From: Umbilicaria muhlenbergii
Lineage: Eukaryota > Ascomycota > Lecanoromycetes > Umbilicariales > Umbilicariaceae
Direction: 5' to 3'
Assembly: GCA_000611775.1 (NCBI GenBank)
Contig: KK106981.1
Span: 10,195,183-10,259,182, forward strand
Length of the DNA: 64,000 nucleotides
A program made the position numbers and the translations under genes. Under the pieces are notes generated by a model, which was not told where the DNA came from, made no database searches, and saw nothing but the letters and a program-made list of their open reading frames with translations. Shown piece by piece: positions 1 to 11,100 of the stretch (position 1 is the first letter of the stretch; every line of letters starts with the position of its first letter).

Positions 1-2378
1 CATTATTCTGCGAACCCATACGAGGGTGACCGTTTGCTTGACCGTTTTCTCTCACTCTACCGTCCGAAAACCTTGCCATATTATCATGGGGTAGACCGGC
101 TACTTTCGCTTCACCGTTCGTAGTTCTTATTGGTAAATCCTGATATTGGCTGTTATGCGACCTGGCCGGGATATTAAGTTGGGCCCCGTTGTATCGAGGA
201 TCAGGGTGTGGACCAGATTGATGGTTGACTTCATTCATGCGCGGGGGCACCGAAGCCACATTCCGCACTTCTCCAGCCAATCCAAAGTCGAAGCCGCTGT
301 TGCTATTGCCGGTCTCTTTCGGTTGATGGTGCTGTCTAAGGTCTGGCTGGGATCGGCTTCGGTGAGCTTGTGCAGCAAAATCAGGATGCCGATATGATGC
401 CTTCGTATTGTCGTTGTAAGGGTGTGCAGACATAGGTGGGCCTTCGGGCGATCTTTGATGGCCTTGCATGCGAAAAACTCGGTCAGTTGTCATACCCTGC
501 TTTTGTTCGAAGCTTTCTTCAGGCATGGCACCAACATTCTGCCTGTCGTCGAAAGTTTGTTGATGATACGATCCGCCACTCTGGGTTTGGCTTAATTGAT
601 TGTTCTGAGGCGTATCGTAGTATGAATCGGAAAGCTCTCCATAGCTTGCCTGGTTGGAGTGTGGAGGACGCTGTGAAGGACGCGCAGTTTGGTTGTCGAC
701 GTAATTATGAGAGGGTTTATACGCAGTAAAACTTGGCCCTGGTGGCACTATGGGGGTCAGATCAGACCTCACAGATGCGTGGGGTTGGTAAGCCCGCCCT
801 TCTGGACTACGATAGCCGGCTGCGGGACCAGGCTCTGACCATGCAGGCTGGCCGTCAAGTCCGACCTGCGAACCCCAATTTGTGTATGCCTCAGCTACTC
901 CATTGGGCATAGTTCTGCTCCTTTGCTGTCCCAGGCCAGTTGCTACCTCGGCTGGGAAAGACGGTTCTGTTTGATATTGATCAAACCTTTGATGCTGGTT
1001 GAAGGGGCGGCTATCCTGTACAGGCTGAGCGGACGATCTACCATCGCCAATATTGCGCCACCCTGCACCGACTGGTCGTGTATTTCTGCTTTCAAAGCCT
1101 GGTTTTTGAGTGTTTTGATGGTACTGAGACGGGCCATATTGCTTGGTATCCACAAGGTTGCTGTCACCAGACGGATTGGGCCGTGAGCTGTTACGGTAAT
1201 CTTGTGACGCGCCTCCATTGTGTCTCTCCTGACCACGTGAAGAGGCGTGACTGCTTTTGCTGCTCGCAGTTTCTGGCCTTTTGTCAAGCGATCTCTCTTG
1301 TGGTACTCCATCCCCTTTCAAGCTCATGCCTGCTAAAGCCCCATGAAGACTCTCTGCTTCGGAATTGCCAGCTTTTTTCTTATTCAGTGGGAATGTAGGG
1401 AATGGGTTGTCCCAGCTCAGGGTTTCTGGGGATGGAGGCCTGCCCAGGATGTGCTCTTTTGCTATGAGTATCTTCGTTAGCCTGCAAACATATGCCACAC
1501 CCGCCGGTCTGCTTGGCATCTCCGCATGGGAAGGGCTACAAACCAGGCTTGATAGGTTGCGCCTTCTTCACTCTCGGCGATTGCGTCGGATAGGAAGGTG
1601 CAACGACGTTTGCTCGGCCTGCGTTCCCAGTCAAATCATTTGAGACATAGCCGTGGGCCGTCATTTGGGAACTTCGCTCGTAACTGCGTTTCAGACCAGT
1701 CGGATCTTGAACATCGAGCGCAGGGCGTTGATTCCTGTTATCAACATAACCGCTTTCGTGACGGTAAGAACCCTGCAGCTGCGGCTGACGTCCCTCTGGC
1801 CCTCGGTAGCCATCCTGTCTAGAATACGCACCGGTCGCCTGCTGTGGCGGTCCCTCATAGTATGCGTTTGTACCAGAGTACTGCGGCTGCTGTTGAGGTT
1901 GCTGCCTTTGCCCTATGTTATAGCCGTTCTTTGTAGGGTAATTTGATTGTGGCGGAGGTTGGCTCATTGAAGACTCTTGATAGCCAGATTGTAGGGGATA
2001 TCGTCCAAACTGAGGCGGAGCCTGATTTTGAGGCCCACCATAGGCTGGCGTCTCAGCGTAATGGTTCCCCTGGAGCTCTGAAAGTCGAGGTCCTCTATTC
2101 ATGTCCCCATATGGCTGTTCATACTGCTGATCTGGATGTTGGGGCCTCTCATCGTATCGATTCTGGTCGCCATACTCCCAACTTTGCTCGCCCATGCCAT
2201 TGTGATACCGCTCCTGTCCATACTGCTGTGATGGAGCATACTGCTGAGATGGAGCATACTGCTGAGATGGAGCATACTGTTGAGATGGAGCGTACTGTGG
2301 ATGATGATGGCCGTAGTAAGGTCGTGTAGGGGCGTCATGAGGTCCTGAGTTATTGTACGCCATGGTAGGCCCGTCCAA
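1..2378 (-). CDS. Disordered Q/P/Y-rich protein, N-terminal part (runs off window)
   Basis: Exon 1 runs from an ATG at 2378 (a second in-frame ATG lies five codons later) to about 1544. A 82-nt intron with GTTTGT donor, CTAAC branch site and TAG acceptor leads to exon 2 at about 1461, which stays open to the left edge, so roughly 760 residues are visible and the C-terminus is missing. The visible part is low complexity: Gln, Pro, Tyr, Ser and Asn rich, with a hexapeptide repeat near residue 30 and a DNPFPTFP motif followed by lysines just after the intron. A DNPFPTFP plus Lys motif after a disordered N-terminus reminds me of fungal LIM-domain (paxillin-like) proteins, but no LIM domain lies inside the window, so that is a guess. 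Other frames over this stretch are shadows. Confidence 0.7.
2229..2301. repeat. 18-bp coding minisatellite
   Basis: About four tandem copies of an 18-bp unit, read on the minus strand as the hexapeptide QYAPSQ. The last copies differ by single bases. It lies near the N-terminus of the disordered protein and keeps the frame. Confidence 0.85.
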
Positions 2379-3441
2379 TGTCCGGGTCTTGTCACCAGCA
2401 CTGGCGCTTGTTGAAGAAGTTGTGCACCTTGCCGGCTTCCGTGGGTTTTCCTTGTCCTGTTACGTCAATCATCAATAATGAAAAATACCGGTTGTAGCTT
2501 CTATCAATGCCGAGGCGGTATCATATCAGGTACGCTGAAGTCTATCACAGATAGGAGTCGTGTCGGTGATCCGAGGACAGTCGAATCGGAAAGTCGTTCG
2601 ATGCTGTCAACGAGGGAATGGGCGCAAATGATGTTAATGATTGTGAAGTCACCGGGACTTATGATTTGCAGCAGAGCCTAATGAGTGCGTATCCCAACAG
2701 CAAGCGCTTGGGTTGCTCGTTATGAGTTTGTCGCCGCCAAAATGGTGCTTGCTCGTCCCGCCTGTGGAGAGCCTGGGCAGTGCAAGAGTGATGGCCAAGT
2801 ATGAAGAAATGATTCCCAAACGAATGACGAGAGCAAGCTCGATCGAGTCTGTCGGCTAGCCTGTTAGGTAGAAAGAAATCGAGTCCTCACGAGGGGCCGG
2901 GGCTCAGGTGATGGCTCAAGCAGGAACATGACAGTGCACCGAATGGCCTGAGGTGTTGGATGTACAACGTGAAACTGAAGCACGCTAAAGCAATATCGAG
3001 GGGGCCCGCCGTAAGATGCCTGTAGGCTGCGCTGTAAGGTACTTGTAGGGGATGCCTGTGTGACGTAGAGCCGTACTGGTACCTCACTTAGCTCGCTGTT
3101 AATATTAGAAGAACAGGACTCCTGTCATGACATCGCCTCCTGCATCAAACCAGATTTGAGCCGTTGAAACTGCGCCACTGCGGGTATTTCGTACGCCTCA
3201 CACGAATACAGAGTTCAATGGCTGTGCGATCGATAGGCCCTGTAGTCGCATGACGCCCAGACCAAGGCCCAGCCCAAAGACACCAGCACTGTCACCGTCC
3301 CCGCATACGCACAACCAAAGCCCTGGAACACGAGTCCCCAAATCCCCCGTTACCCTGCCTTGTCCTTCCCTGCTCATTGCACCCTAGCCCTTTCTGCCCC
3401 TTCAACAAATCAATGTCAACGCCTTAACCTCCACCGCCACC
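2379..3441. other. Divergent intergenic region
   Basis: This holds the promoters of the minus-strand disordered protein and plus-strand cbp4. The last 150 bases before cbp4 are C/T-rich, as is common in fungal 5' leaders. I see no gene, repeat or RNA here. Confidence 0.6.
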
Positions 3442-4000
3442 ATGTCCAAACGCGCCCTCTACATCAAAATGCTCGCCGCGTAAGCATACCCCTCGTCCCC
3501 AGCTGTCAAATCCGGTTTCTAACCCAATCCCAGAGGCGCAGTAATGAGCATCGGCGGCCCCGCGCTAATAATCTACGTAACCCCGACGGAAGAAGAGCTC
3601 TTCAAGGTACGTCTCCCTTCCCGTCACCTACCCCGTCCACCATAGCGACAGCGCGCCCTGTATGTATGCATATTAAGACCTCCCCCCAACAGCGCTATAA
3701 CCCCGAACTCCAAAAACGCTCATTAGCCAACCGACAAGAACGACAGCAGGATTTCGACAACTTCGTCGGCAAGATGAAGGAGTATTCCAAATCTAGTAAA
3801 CCAAGTATGCTTGCTCCACCTCCACTTTCTCCAGACCCTCCGCCTCGTCACATGCTTACGTACTGCGATCTGCAGTATGGGAGGCGGCGGCTGAAGACGA
3901 GGCGCGCACGAGGGCGAATTCGGCGGAGGAGCAGAGACGGGTGGCGGCTGAGATCCAGAAACGGAGGGAGGAGATTAGGAGGCATTCGTTGAATGGATAG
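3442..4000 (+). CDS. cbp4: Cytochrome b mRNA-processing/assembly factor Cbp4
   Basis: Four exons (3442-3479, 3534-3606, 3693-3804, 3876-4000) give 115 residues. Cbp4 is a small inner-mitochondrial-membrane protein that helps assemble cytochrome b into respiratory complex III. The hallmarks are visible: a short N-terminus, one membrane span (about residues 6-26), then [20 protein letters not shown], the [11 protein letters not shown] block and a charged coiled C-terminus ending [16 protein letters not shown]. Every splice site is GT-AG and all phases fit. The ATG has a good CACC context. Length and order match the family. The first three exons are C-rich and the last exon is G-rich (see findings). 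Confidence 0.95.
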
Positions 4001-4450
4001 GAGTGTGGAGATATACAGAGTGGTGATTTGTTGTATCATGCGTTCTTCTGGTCATATATTGGGCTTGAGCATGGAATGGGACTGGAGTATGGTAGGGCAT
4101 CAATTTGCTTTGTTCGTGTGCAAATGTCATTTTGGTCCTCCTGCACCCCTGCAAGGACTTGGAATTGCTACGCTGCTATGCCTGTCTTCGCAGCCACTCT
4201 TCTCACTGAGAATGACTATACCGCGCACCAAGGGCCCTCGCGGATACAGAGATCCTCACAATGCGAGGACGTGATCGAAAACTGGCCAACAGAATCCCCA
4301 ACACCATCTCAGCCGCCTGGGGCGCTTGTCCCAGAAGACGGGCCGGAAGGCTGCCTAGGTAGGTGCCCCTCACTGTCCACCCTCGAGCAAGCCGCCACCC
4401 CTGGTTTTCCTCAACGAACTCTTAACCCAAAGGGCCCTGGATGCTCGCTC
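4001..4450. other. Intergenic region after cbp4
   Basis: This lies between the 3' ends of cbp4 and of the minus-strand gene that follows. A plus-strand reading frame crosses it but has poor composition and no recognisable motif. Nothing else is seen. Confidence 0.5.
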
Positions 4451-5720
4451 TCACCGCTCGCTCGACCGCTCGACTGCATACCTTGATGGAGAGTTCCACA
4501 TCTCAACTATCTTACTATAGCCACAAATCACTCCTGTGACAGCTTTGGGCGTTTTGCGCGGTCTGCTTGAACTGGGGATTCTGGGGCTTGAGCTATCTAG
4601 AATGATGAGTGGCGGGTTGGAGGCTCGAAGAAGGAAGCCAGTGGCTGTCTTGGGCGTTTTGTGGGGTCGAAGGGTTGAGGATTTGGCTTCTGGCTTTGTT
4701 GTTGCTGTAGACATGGTCTTTGGTGCTTCAGGGGAGGCTTTTTGTTTGGCGTGGTCGGATGGGATTTGCCTCTTGCTACTGCTGCTTCCCGTATTCTGAG
4801 TTGACTGAGCCTTTTGGGTGGCCGACCACTCGTGCACTGCGCGCTCTGCTGCGTTCTTGTCCATTCTTATTTGTTCTCTAGGCGTAGCTTGCATCCAAGC
4901 CGGAGTGCGGCGTGAGGTGTATAGTGCTCTGGATACTACCTTCTTACACCTGGGAGTGACATCAAGACTCTTCAATAGAATCGCTCGGGCTATTTCTTCC
5001 TACGTGGGTATTCCCTTCCTTTGGTGCAAGCTTTGATTTACTTCGTATTCTATTACAGTTTGGGGGAACTTCACAGAAGCATGACAACCATTTATTATTC
5101 TCCTTTGCATTTCCGCCCTGCGATTTTACTCTTACAGATGTGCCTTCTCTTCCGGAGTGGCATTGAGGTATGCAGGTGTTTGACAAAGCTTGCGAAGCAT
5201 GCTGTTGATTGCTTTCCTGTCATTTCTCTTCACGCGGCGGAGTTCTAGTGCCTGACTAGGGCCGTAGCTGGTGTGGCAGGTTCCTTTCTGGCTTCCTCCT
5301 GCCGACGATGTCGCGATGAGAACGACTTTGGCGCTGCATGTTCGGCTTGTGGGCTCTTGTGTTTGTTCTCGCCACTCGGCTGCACTAAACCCCTTATCTT
5401 CCTTTTCCTTTCTTGTCTCATCACCTCCCTCGTCCTCCGCTGCCTCTTGCCCCTTTCCCGTCCCTTTCGTTCTCTCCACGCATCCGTTCCTCCCCCCCTC
5501 CGTTTTCCTCGTCAATCCCTACGCTCATATCCCAACCTACATCCGCACCCAACTCCGCCTCAAGTCCCACATCGTGCCGCTTTACTCCTGAGACTTCCCA
5601 TCTATTAGGCCTCATCGCGTTTTCAACGATTTTGCCCGTCTTCACTCCGTGCCACGCTTGGCCGCAAGTGATCTTGTTGATGCGGTGTTGTAGCCCCGTC
5701 GAGCGGTCTGCTTCACTCTA
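4451..5720 (-). CDS. Unrecognised gene, model uncertain, possibly decaying
   Basis: Three protein-like blocks lie in order on the minus strand. The first (5717 to about 5600) follows a CTAG that may be a splice acceptor and reads RINKITCGQAWHGVKTGKIV then ENAMRPNRWEV. The middle (about 5540-5135) is highly charged. The third (about 4999-4451) begins EEIARAILLKSLDVTPRCKK and ends in a Ser/Pro/Lys tail. The motif TPAYLNATPEEK ends the middle block and recurs as TPAWMQATPREQ in the third, so there is an internal repeat. I do not know the family. The joins do not close: the GTAAGA donor near 5145 and the TAG acceptor near 5000 differ in phase, the middle block is open in several frames, and a TAG sits in frame just before the first block. 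Either introns are misplaced by me or the gene is broken. Confidence 0.4.
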
Positions 5721-5765
5721 GCAATAATGTTCTCGACGCTTGGCTCTTTCGAAAGACACTATCAT

Positions 5766-6539
5766 GTGAAACAGCGGGAGGCTTATGAATCAAGTCAGAA
5801 AAACAACCGAGAGCTCAAGTCTACTCGCTCTCTGGCTTGAGTCAGCTCGGCTTTAAATCTCAGGTCCACATGTTGACGAACTCACCTTTTCGTCTCTAGT
5901 ACGCAGACGGACGGCCACGCGGTGCTGCTTTACCTTCAGGCTAGAGAAGGCGACAATGAAACAGATTCGATTGAAGGGAAAATCTGTTGTGGTGGCGATC
6001 CTACTCTATGGGGGACTTCTAAGGAGAGAAATCGACTGTCGCCAGAGAGCTTCCCTCTCCTACCTTCGGTGGATTGTTTCCAATGAAAGTGAGTGAGCCT
6101 GTACGATGGGTAGGAGAGAAAGTCCCGGAGTTCCAGCGGTTACATTGACTAGACATATCAAGCACGTTGTCCTTGCCGGATGCCGATGATATGTCAATTT
6201 TGGTGAGACTAAGCGCGGATCTTTCCTCTTCTCACTGGTGCCTAAGCAGCAAACATGTTCTGTGATAAAAGTCGGTGAATGATGTACAGAGGCTAAAACT
6301 ACTGCATAATATCAAAGATTCACAAATACACGCTTCGGTTATCAGGCCTTATCCAATCTAGTGCATCTTCAGAGGCGGGCTTCTTGAGCACTATTGGTCT
6401 GTGCCATATAGTCAGCTTCCAGAGCTTCAAGACTTGCGCCATACCAACGTGGGTCCGAAGGTCTTGTGCCGCCCAAGGGATGCTCTTCTTATTGCGCAAA
6501 GCATGAACTTGCAGGACAAACATGCCTGCCGGTAACTGA
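5766..6539. other. Intergenic region
   Basis: This separates the unresolved gene from the 3' end of malate synthase. I see no supported gene, repeat or RNA here. A 67-codon minus-strand frame at 6320-6523 has no recognisable motif. Confidence 0.5.
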
Positions 6540-8432
6540 TTACAACTTGGCAGCAGGGCCTACCGAGGTGATCTCGTTATACAACAATCTGCACACTTGA
6601 TCAGTACTACTTCTCCGACAACGGCTCCAGGGACTACTCACGATGTCAAGAAGTCTGCATAGTCCTCTCCTGTGACTTGACCCGAGAAGTACTGGGCAGC
6701 AAGGTGGTATTTATTCCCCTTCGGCGCTTTTGAGGCGAGCTCGTCGGCCTGTTCCTTGAGCAGCTTCTGGGCATACGCCTTGTCGACCTTCTTGCCTTCG
6801 GCAGTCGTAATCCCATGTCTGCACCATTGCCACAGCTGGCTTCGGCTGACCTCTGCAGTCGCGGCATCCTCCTGCAATCCAGATTGTCAGTGTCCTGCGC
6901 ATCTACGCTGGCATGTCGTCCTTACCATAAGGTAGTTGATCGGGACACATCCGACTCCTCTCAGCCATCCTTCCATATATCCAAGACCAATGTTTAAGTT
7001 CTTGCGGATACCCTCTTCAGTGACGGTACCAGGCATGTTCATGTTCAAAAGGTCGTTGCCAGTCACATGGACGTCTTCCCGCCTTCTGAACATCTGATTG
7101 GGCGTCGGCATGTGCTTGTTGAAAACATCACTGGCAATGGCTGCCAACGCTGGATGCGCCACCCAAGTGCCATCATGTCCTGCTCTTACTTCACGGAGCT
7201 TGTCCTCGTAGACGTTGTTCATAGCCGCGTCGTTGGCTTTCTTGTCGTCCTTAATTGGGATCTGCGCAGCCATTCCACCCTAAGAGGGTATCAGCGTCTG
7301 CGAACTTATTCGGCATTGGACTCGAAAGGCTTACCATGGCGTGCACTCCTCGCCTATGGCAGGTTTTGATCAGCAGTCGCACATATGCGTCCATGAATGG
7401 TACAGTCATGGTTACAGCTGAGCGGTCTGGTAGCACAAAGTTGGGGTTCTGGCGGAATTTCTTGATGACGCTGAAGATATAGTCCCATCTTCCGCAGTTC
7501 AGACCTGAGCTATGGTCTCGAAGCTCATAAATGATCTGTAGCGGTCATCAGCGTTATGCCACGGACTCTAAACAACCATCGAACGTCACCTCGTCCATTT
7601 CAAAGGCAGCCACGATAGTCTCGATAAGAACTGTCCCTCGGATGGTCCCGCGGCGCATTCCTATGTAGTCCTGGGCCAAGTTGAAAACATCATTCCACAG
7701 GCGTGCCTCAAGATGCGATTCCATTTTGGGCAGGTAGAAGTACGGTCCAGTTCCGTTCTCCACGAGCTTTTTGGCATTGTGGAAGAAATAGAGACCGAAA
7801 TCAAAGAGACTTCCCGAAATGGGCTCACCATCCACGGTAAAATGCTTCTCCTCCAGGTGCCATCCCCGAGCTCGAGCAATGAGAGTCGGCAGGGTCCGGT
7901 CTGTCCTGAGTTTGTATTCCTTCTCACCCTGCTTGAAGTCGACTTGTCTCCGAATGGCATCATAGAGGTTCACCTGGCCGTTGATCATGTTGTCCCACGT
8001 TGGTGCGCTGGAATCTAGGTGTTTCGAGTCAGCTTTAGCATAACTCTTGTGTTACGGAGACACGTGCATACCTTCGAAGTCGGCCATATAAGTCCAGACG
8101 TTGGAGTTCAGCGCGTTCACCACCATCTTCCTGTCGGTGGGTCCGGTAATCTCCACTCTCCGGTCCACCAAACCCGGTGCTGGCGGTGCTCCCTTCCAGG
8201 TATCATTCTCCCGGATATGTCTCGTTTCTGGCAGAAAGTCGGGGAGGACGCCCTTGTCGAGTTCTGCTTGACGAATCTCACGACGCTTCAGTAAGTCTTT
8301 GCGTGTGCCATTGAACGATCTGTGGAGGAGGGTAAGAAAAGCAGTAGCTTCCTTGGTCAGGATCTTGCGAGTCTGGTCATTGAGAGGGCCAAGAATGGCC
8401 ACGCCCTGAATGATGTTGTCGATGTTGGACAT
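6540..8432 (-). CDS. acuE: Malate synthase, peroxisomal (glyoxylate cycle)
   Basis: Six exons (8432-8072, 8014-7590, 7535-7335, 7279-6926, 6871-6642, 6588-6540) give 539 residues, the normal fungal length. The enzyme condenses glyoxylate and acetyl-CoA to malate in the glyoxylate cycle, needed for growth on acetate, fatty acids and C2 compounds. Clear family blocks are TYMADFEG near the N-terminus, the [13 protein letters not shown] segment with its active-site arginine, a DYIF/RNP region, [16 protein letters not shown], and [18 protein letters not shown]. The protein ends AAKL, and the terminal AKL is an accepted variant of the peroxisomal targeting signal PTS1. All introns are GT-AG and phases fit. 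The 130 bases upstream contain an AT-rich TATA-like stretch near 8522-8540. Confidence 0.97.
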
Positions 8433-9137
8433 ATTGCTATACCGATGAGCTTATGAGTGATGGTATTTTGTTGGGATAGTGGAGGATAGAGGGACAAGAG
8501 CAAGGTGGATGCCGGGCAGAGGGAATATAAATGTAAATACGGTCTTACCTCGGGCTTTCCATGAAGTCAAAGGGTCAATGGGAAATGTGGGGTAGTCTGA
8601 AACCCGCCTTTTCGGCACTTTTAGGAATGTCACATGATCCCGACGCGGGGCACCGCTTTTCATCGGATGCATGTGATGACTTGCCCCGCCACACGCGACT
8701 GCTAAGGGTAAGCTCGGGAGGTAAGGCTGAATCTACAACACCCATTAGTCTTCTGCATAGATGTCGAGTTCTGCTCTCTTGAAAGTGATGCTTAGATTTG
8801 GTTCATGTAATTTTCTCTATATTAACAAAGTAAGAATACGAGCTGTCTTCTATAATATACTATTACAGTTCGTGTTTGTACGCAAGCTTCAGAAGACTTG
8901 TGATCAGCTTCATCACTCTCTATTTGAAAGTTGAGTACAGTCTGAAAGGGATACCGATTGGAGATGACGATGATGTTGTGGGGAAACCACAGACTCGTTG
9001 TACAATCTACACTCAGCACGTATATGGACTCCGTGGCCAAGCTTTTGACCTTTGGTATGAATATTTACACTTGGATACAATACATTGCGCCGCATGTAAG
9101 AAACGAAGTCGGCACCGAAGTCGGCACCGAACTGAAT
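8433..9137. other. Intergenic region with malate synthase promoter
   Basis: This carries the promoter of malate synthase and, to its right, the 3' flank of the permease gene. A short direct repeat (GAAGTCGGCACC twice) lies near 9106-9130. No gene is supported. Confidence 0.5.
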
Positions 9138-11100
9138 CTATCGGCGATGCTCGTCTGTCACGATGATGGGCCTCTCTACAACCGGACCGTGGTAGATCTT
9201 GCGCCCCCGAATTGCATAAAACACCAGGCCAAAGATGACGACCGCCGGAAACACCGCAACCGACCAATTCATTGTGACGGCTGTGACGGGGAGTCCCGGG
9301 GGGAAGAACGAAAAGGTAATCGAGATGGTCAGAAAGCAGATAGAAATAATGTTGATGTACAGTCCAGCGGCGCCAAGCCGCCAAGGGCCCCAGCGGACAT
9401 AATTGCCTCTGAACCTCTTGATGAGGAGGAGTATGATCGGGATCATATACGACATGAAAAGGCCGGCGATCGTCAGCGATACAATCGCGTTGAAGGCGAC
9501 GGTCGAACCGACGTTGATGAGGCCGATGAGAGCGGTGACAACGGCGCAGAATACAATTGAGCGGAGGGGGATAGCCGCGCGCTTGTTGACCTGTTTGGAG
9601 CCTATTAGCCCTCATGCTTTCGAATGATCGCAATTCCCTCGGTTTGTTACGTACATGAGCCAAGTAATCCGAAAAAGGAAGCCCGCGATCACGAGCAAAT
9701 GCCCAGGTCTGGCGGGACGACGAAGCTAGGAAGCCGAAGGACGCGCAGATGACAAGGGTGATAAGAACCGAGGTCATGACCGAAGTAGCAGCATTCGAGT
9801 TTGTAGCTTTGTAGAAAACTTCGATGAAGTCATAGCCGGTGGGGCTTGTCAAGGCGGTTTCCAAATCGCCGACGCAGAAGCAGAAAGTAAGGACGATGGC
9901 AAACCCAAGGGTTCCATTGAGGAGGATGGTGCAGATCATACACCATGGGACGATCGTAGAGGCATTTTGAACCTCTTCAGCTGTGGATGTGTCAGTTTTG
10001 CACCAATGATCCTTAGGGTTGTGGTTGGCTGTTCACTTACCCATGTGACAAGGTCCATCATAACCTGGTAACATTGTCAGCGAACGACCCGTGGGCTATG
10101 GAAACCCTGAATAACGTACCAATGAAAGGAAGGTTGGTGCTGATTAATCCAACGAACCAAGCCAGCCCATTATTGTTCCATCCTGCAGCGTTGATGAACG
10201 TCCCAAAAACAAAGGACGGCGATCCGTGCGGAGCAAGGTAAACTAGAGGGATCAAGATGCCAAAGAAGCCAAGCGTGTGAATGATGAGAATGAACCCTTC
10301 GATCTTCGGCAGCAGCTTCGCTCCCACGGTGTTCACGAGGAATACAACCACCAGAGCTGCGTAGAGCAGCAGAGTTCCGTGCCACCGCTGATAATCGTAT
10401 GACGGATAATTGAGGACGAGGAGCCCCTGTATCATCGTGGCACCGAAGAACACACCGGCGGCTGTGTTGGCCATCCAACCAAGGGTCGCAACCCAACCTG
10501 CGGATTGTCAGGTGCGGCCTGACCTAAAGTGACTTCAGCGAACTTACCAGTGAGCCAACTGAGAAACACTTTCGACTTTGGTGGAGCGAGCATAGCTACC
10601 CAGTGGTATTGCCCGCCTGACGTAGGGGCCCTTTGCATCTTGTCAGAAATCCCGCCTGTCACGGAGGGAGTGTCGTTACCCACATCGACACCAGCTCTGC
10701 GAGGGACGCCGCTGTGGCCAGAGAGCCGAAAAAGCAAAATATGAAGCCATACACCAGAGTGACCGCTCCTCCATTAATCATTGCGGTGGAGTTTGCACTT
10801 GGTTGAAATCAGTATCAGACCCAACAGAGCTTCGCCCACGTACTTACAAGAAGACGGCTTCCCAGGTACACATCATGGTTGTGGTAAATCCAAGCATCGA
10901 CATGAAGCCAAAGTTCCTCTGCACGCATCAGCACGTTTGTCACTGTGGCATCAAGCCAAGGCGCTCACGTTGAGTTGCTGTCGCTTCCCCTGCTCTGCCA
11001 TGTCGGCTTCATCCCGGCGGGAGAAGCCAGTTTTGTCAAATTCATCTCTATCTCTGACCGCCGTTGTCTGCTCCATGAACTCGCCATCCTTGAAAGGCAT
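9138..11100 (-). CDS. APC-superfamily permease, GABA/choline type
   Basis: Eight exons (11100-10969, 10918-10848, 10797-10684, 10630-10548, 10497-10120, 10064-10041, 9980-9655, 9590-9138) join exactly in frame to 526 residues. This is an integral plasma- or organelle-membrane transporter with about 12 spans, of the fungal family that includes GABA permease and choline permease Hnm1. Family marks are RNFGFMSMLGF at the first span, SLAELVSMAPTSGGQYHWVA, GYDGPCHMAEEVQNAS, and TWAFARDRGLPFSDYLAHV. One exon is only 24 nt and encodes YDGPCHM. The start gives a short hydrophilic N-terminus typical for the family. Substrate cannot be read from sequence: GABA, choline or another amine are all possible. 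Confidence 0.92.

Noticed and set aside
943-1311. Minus-strand frame of 122 codons
   Set aside because: It overlaps in another frame the open reading of the disordered protein, which continues through it with consistent composition.
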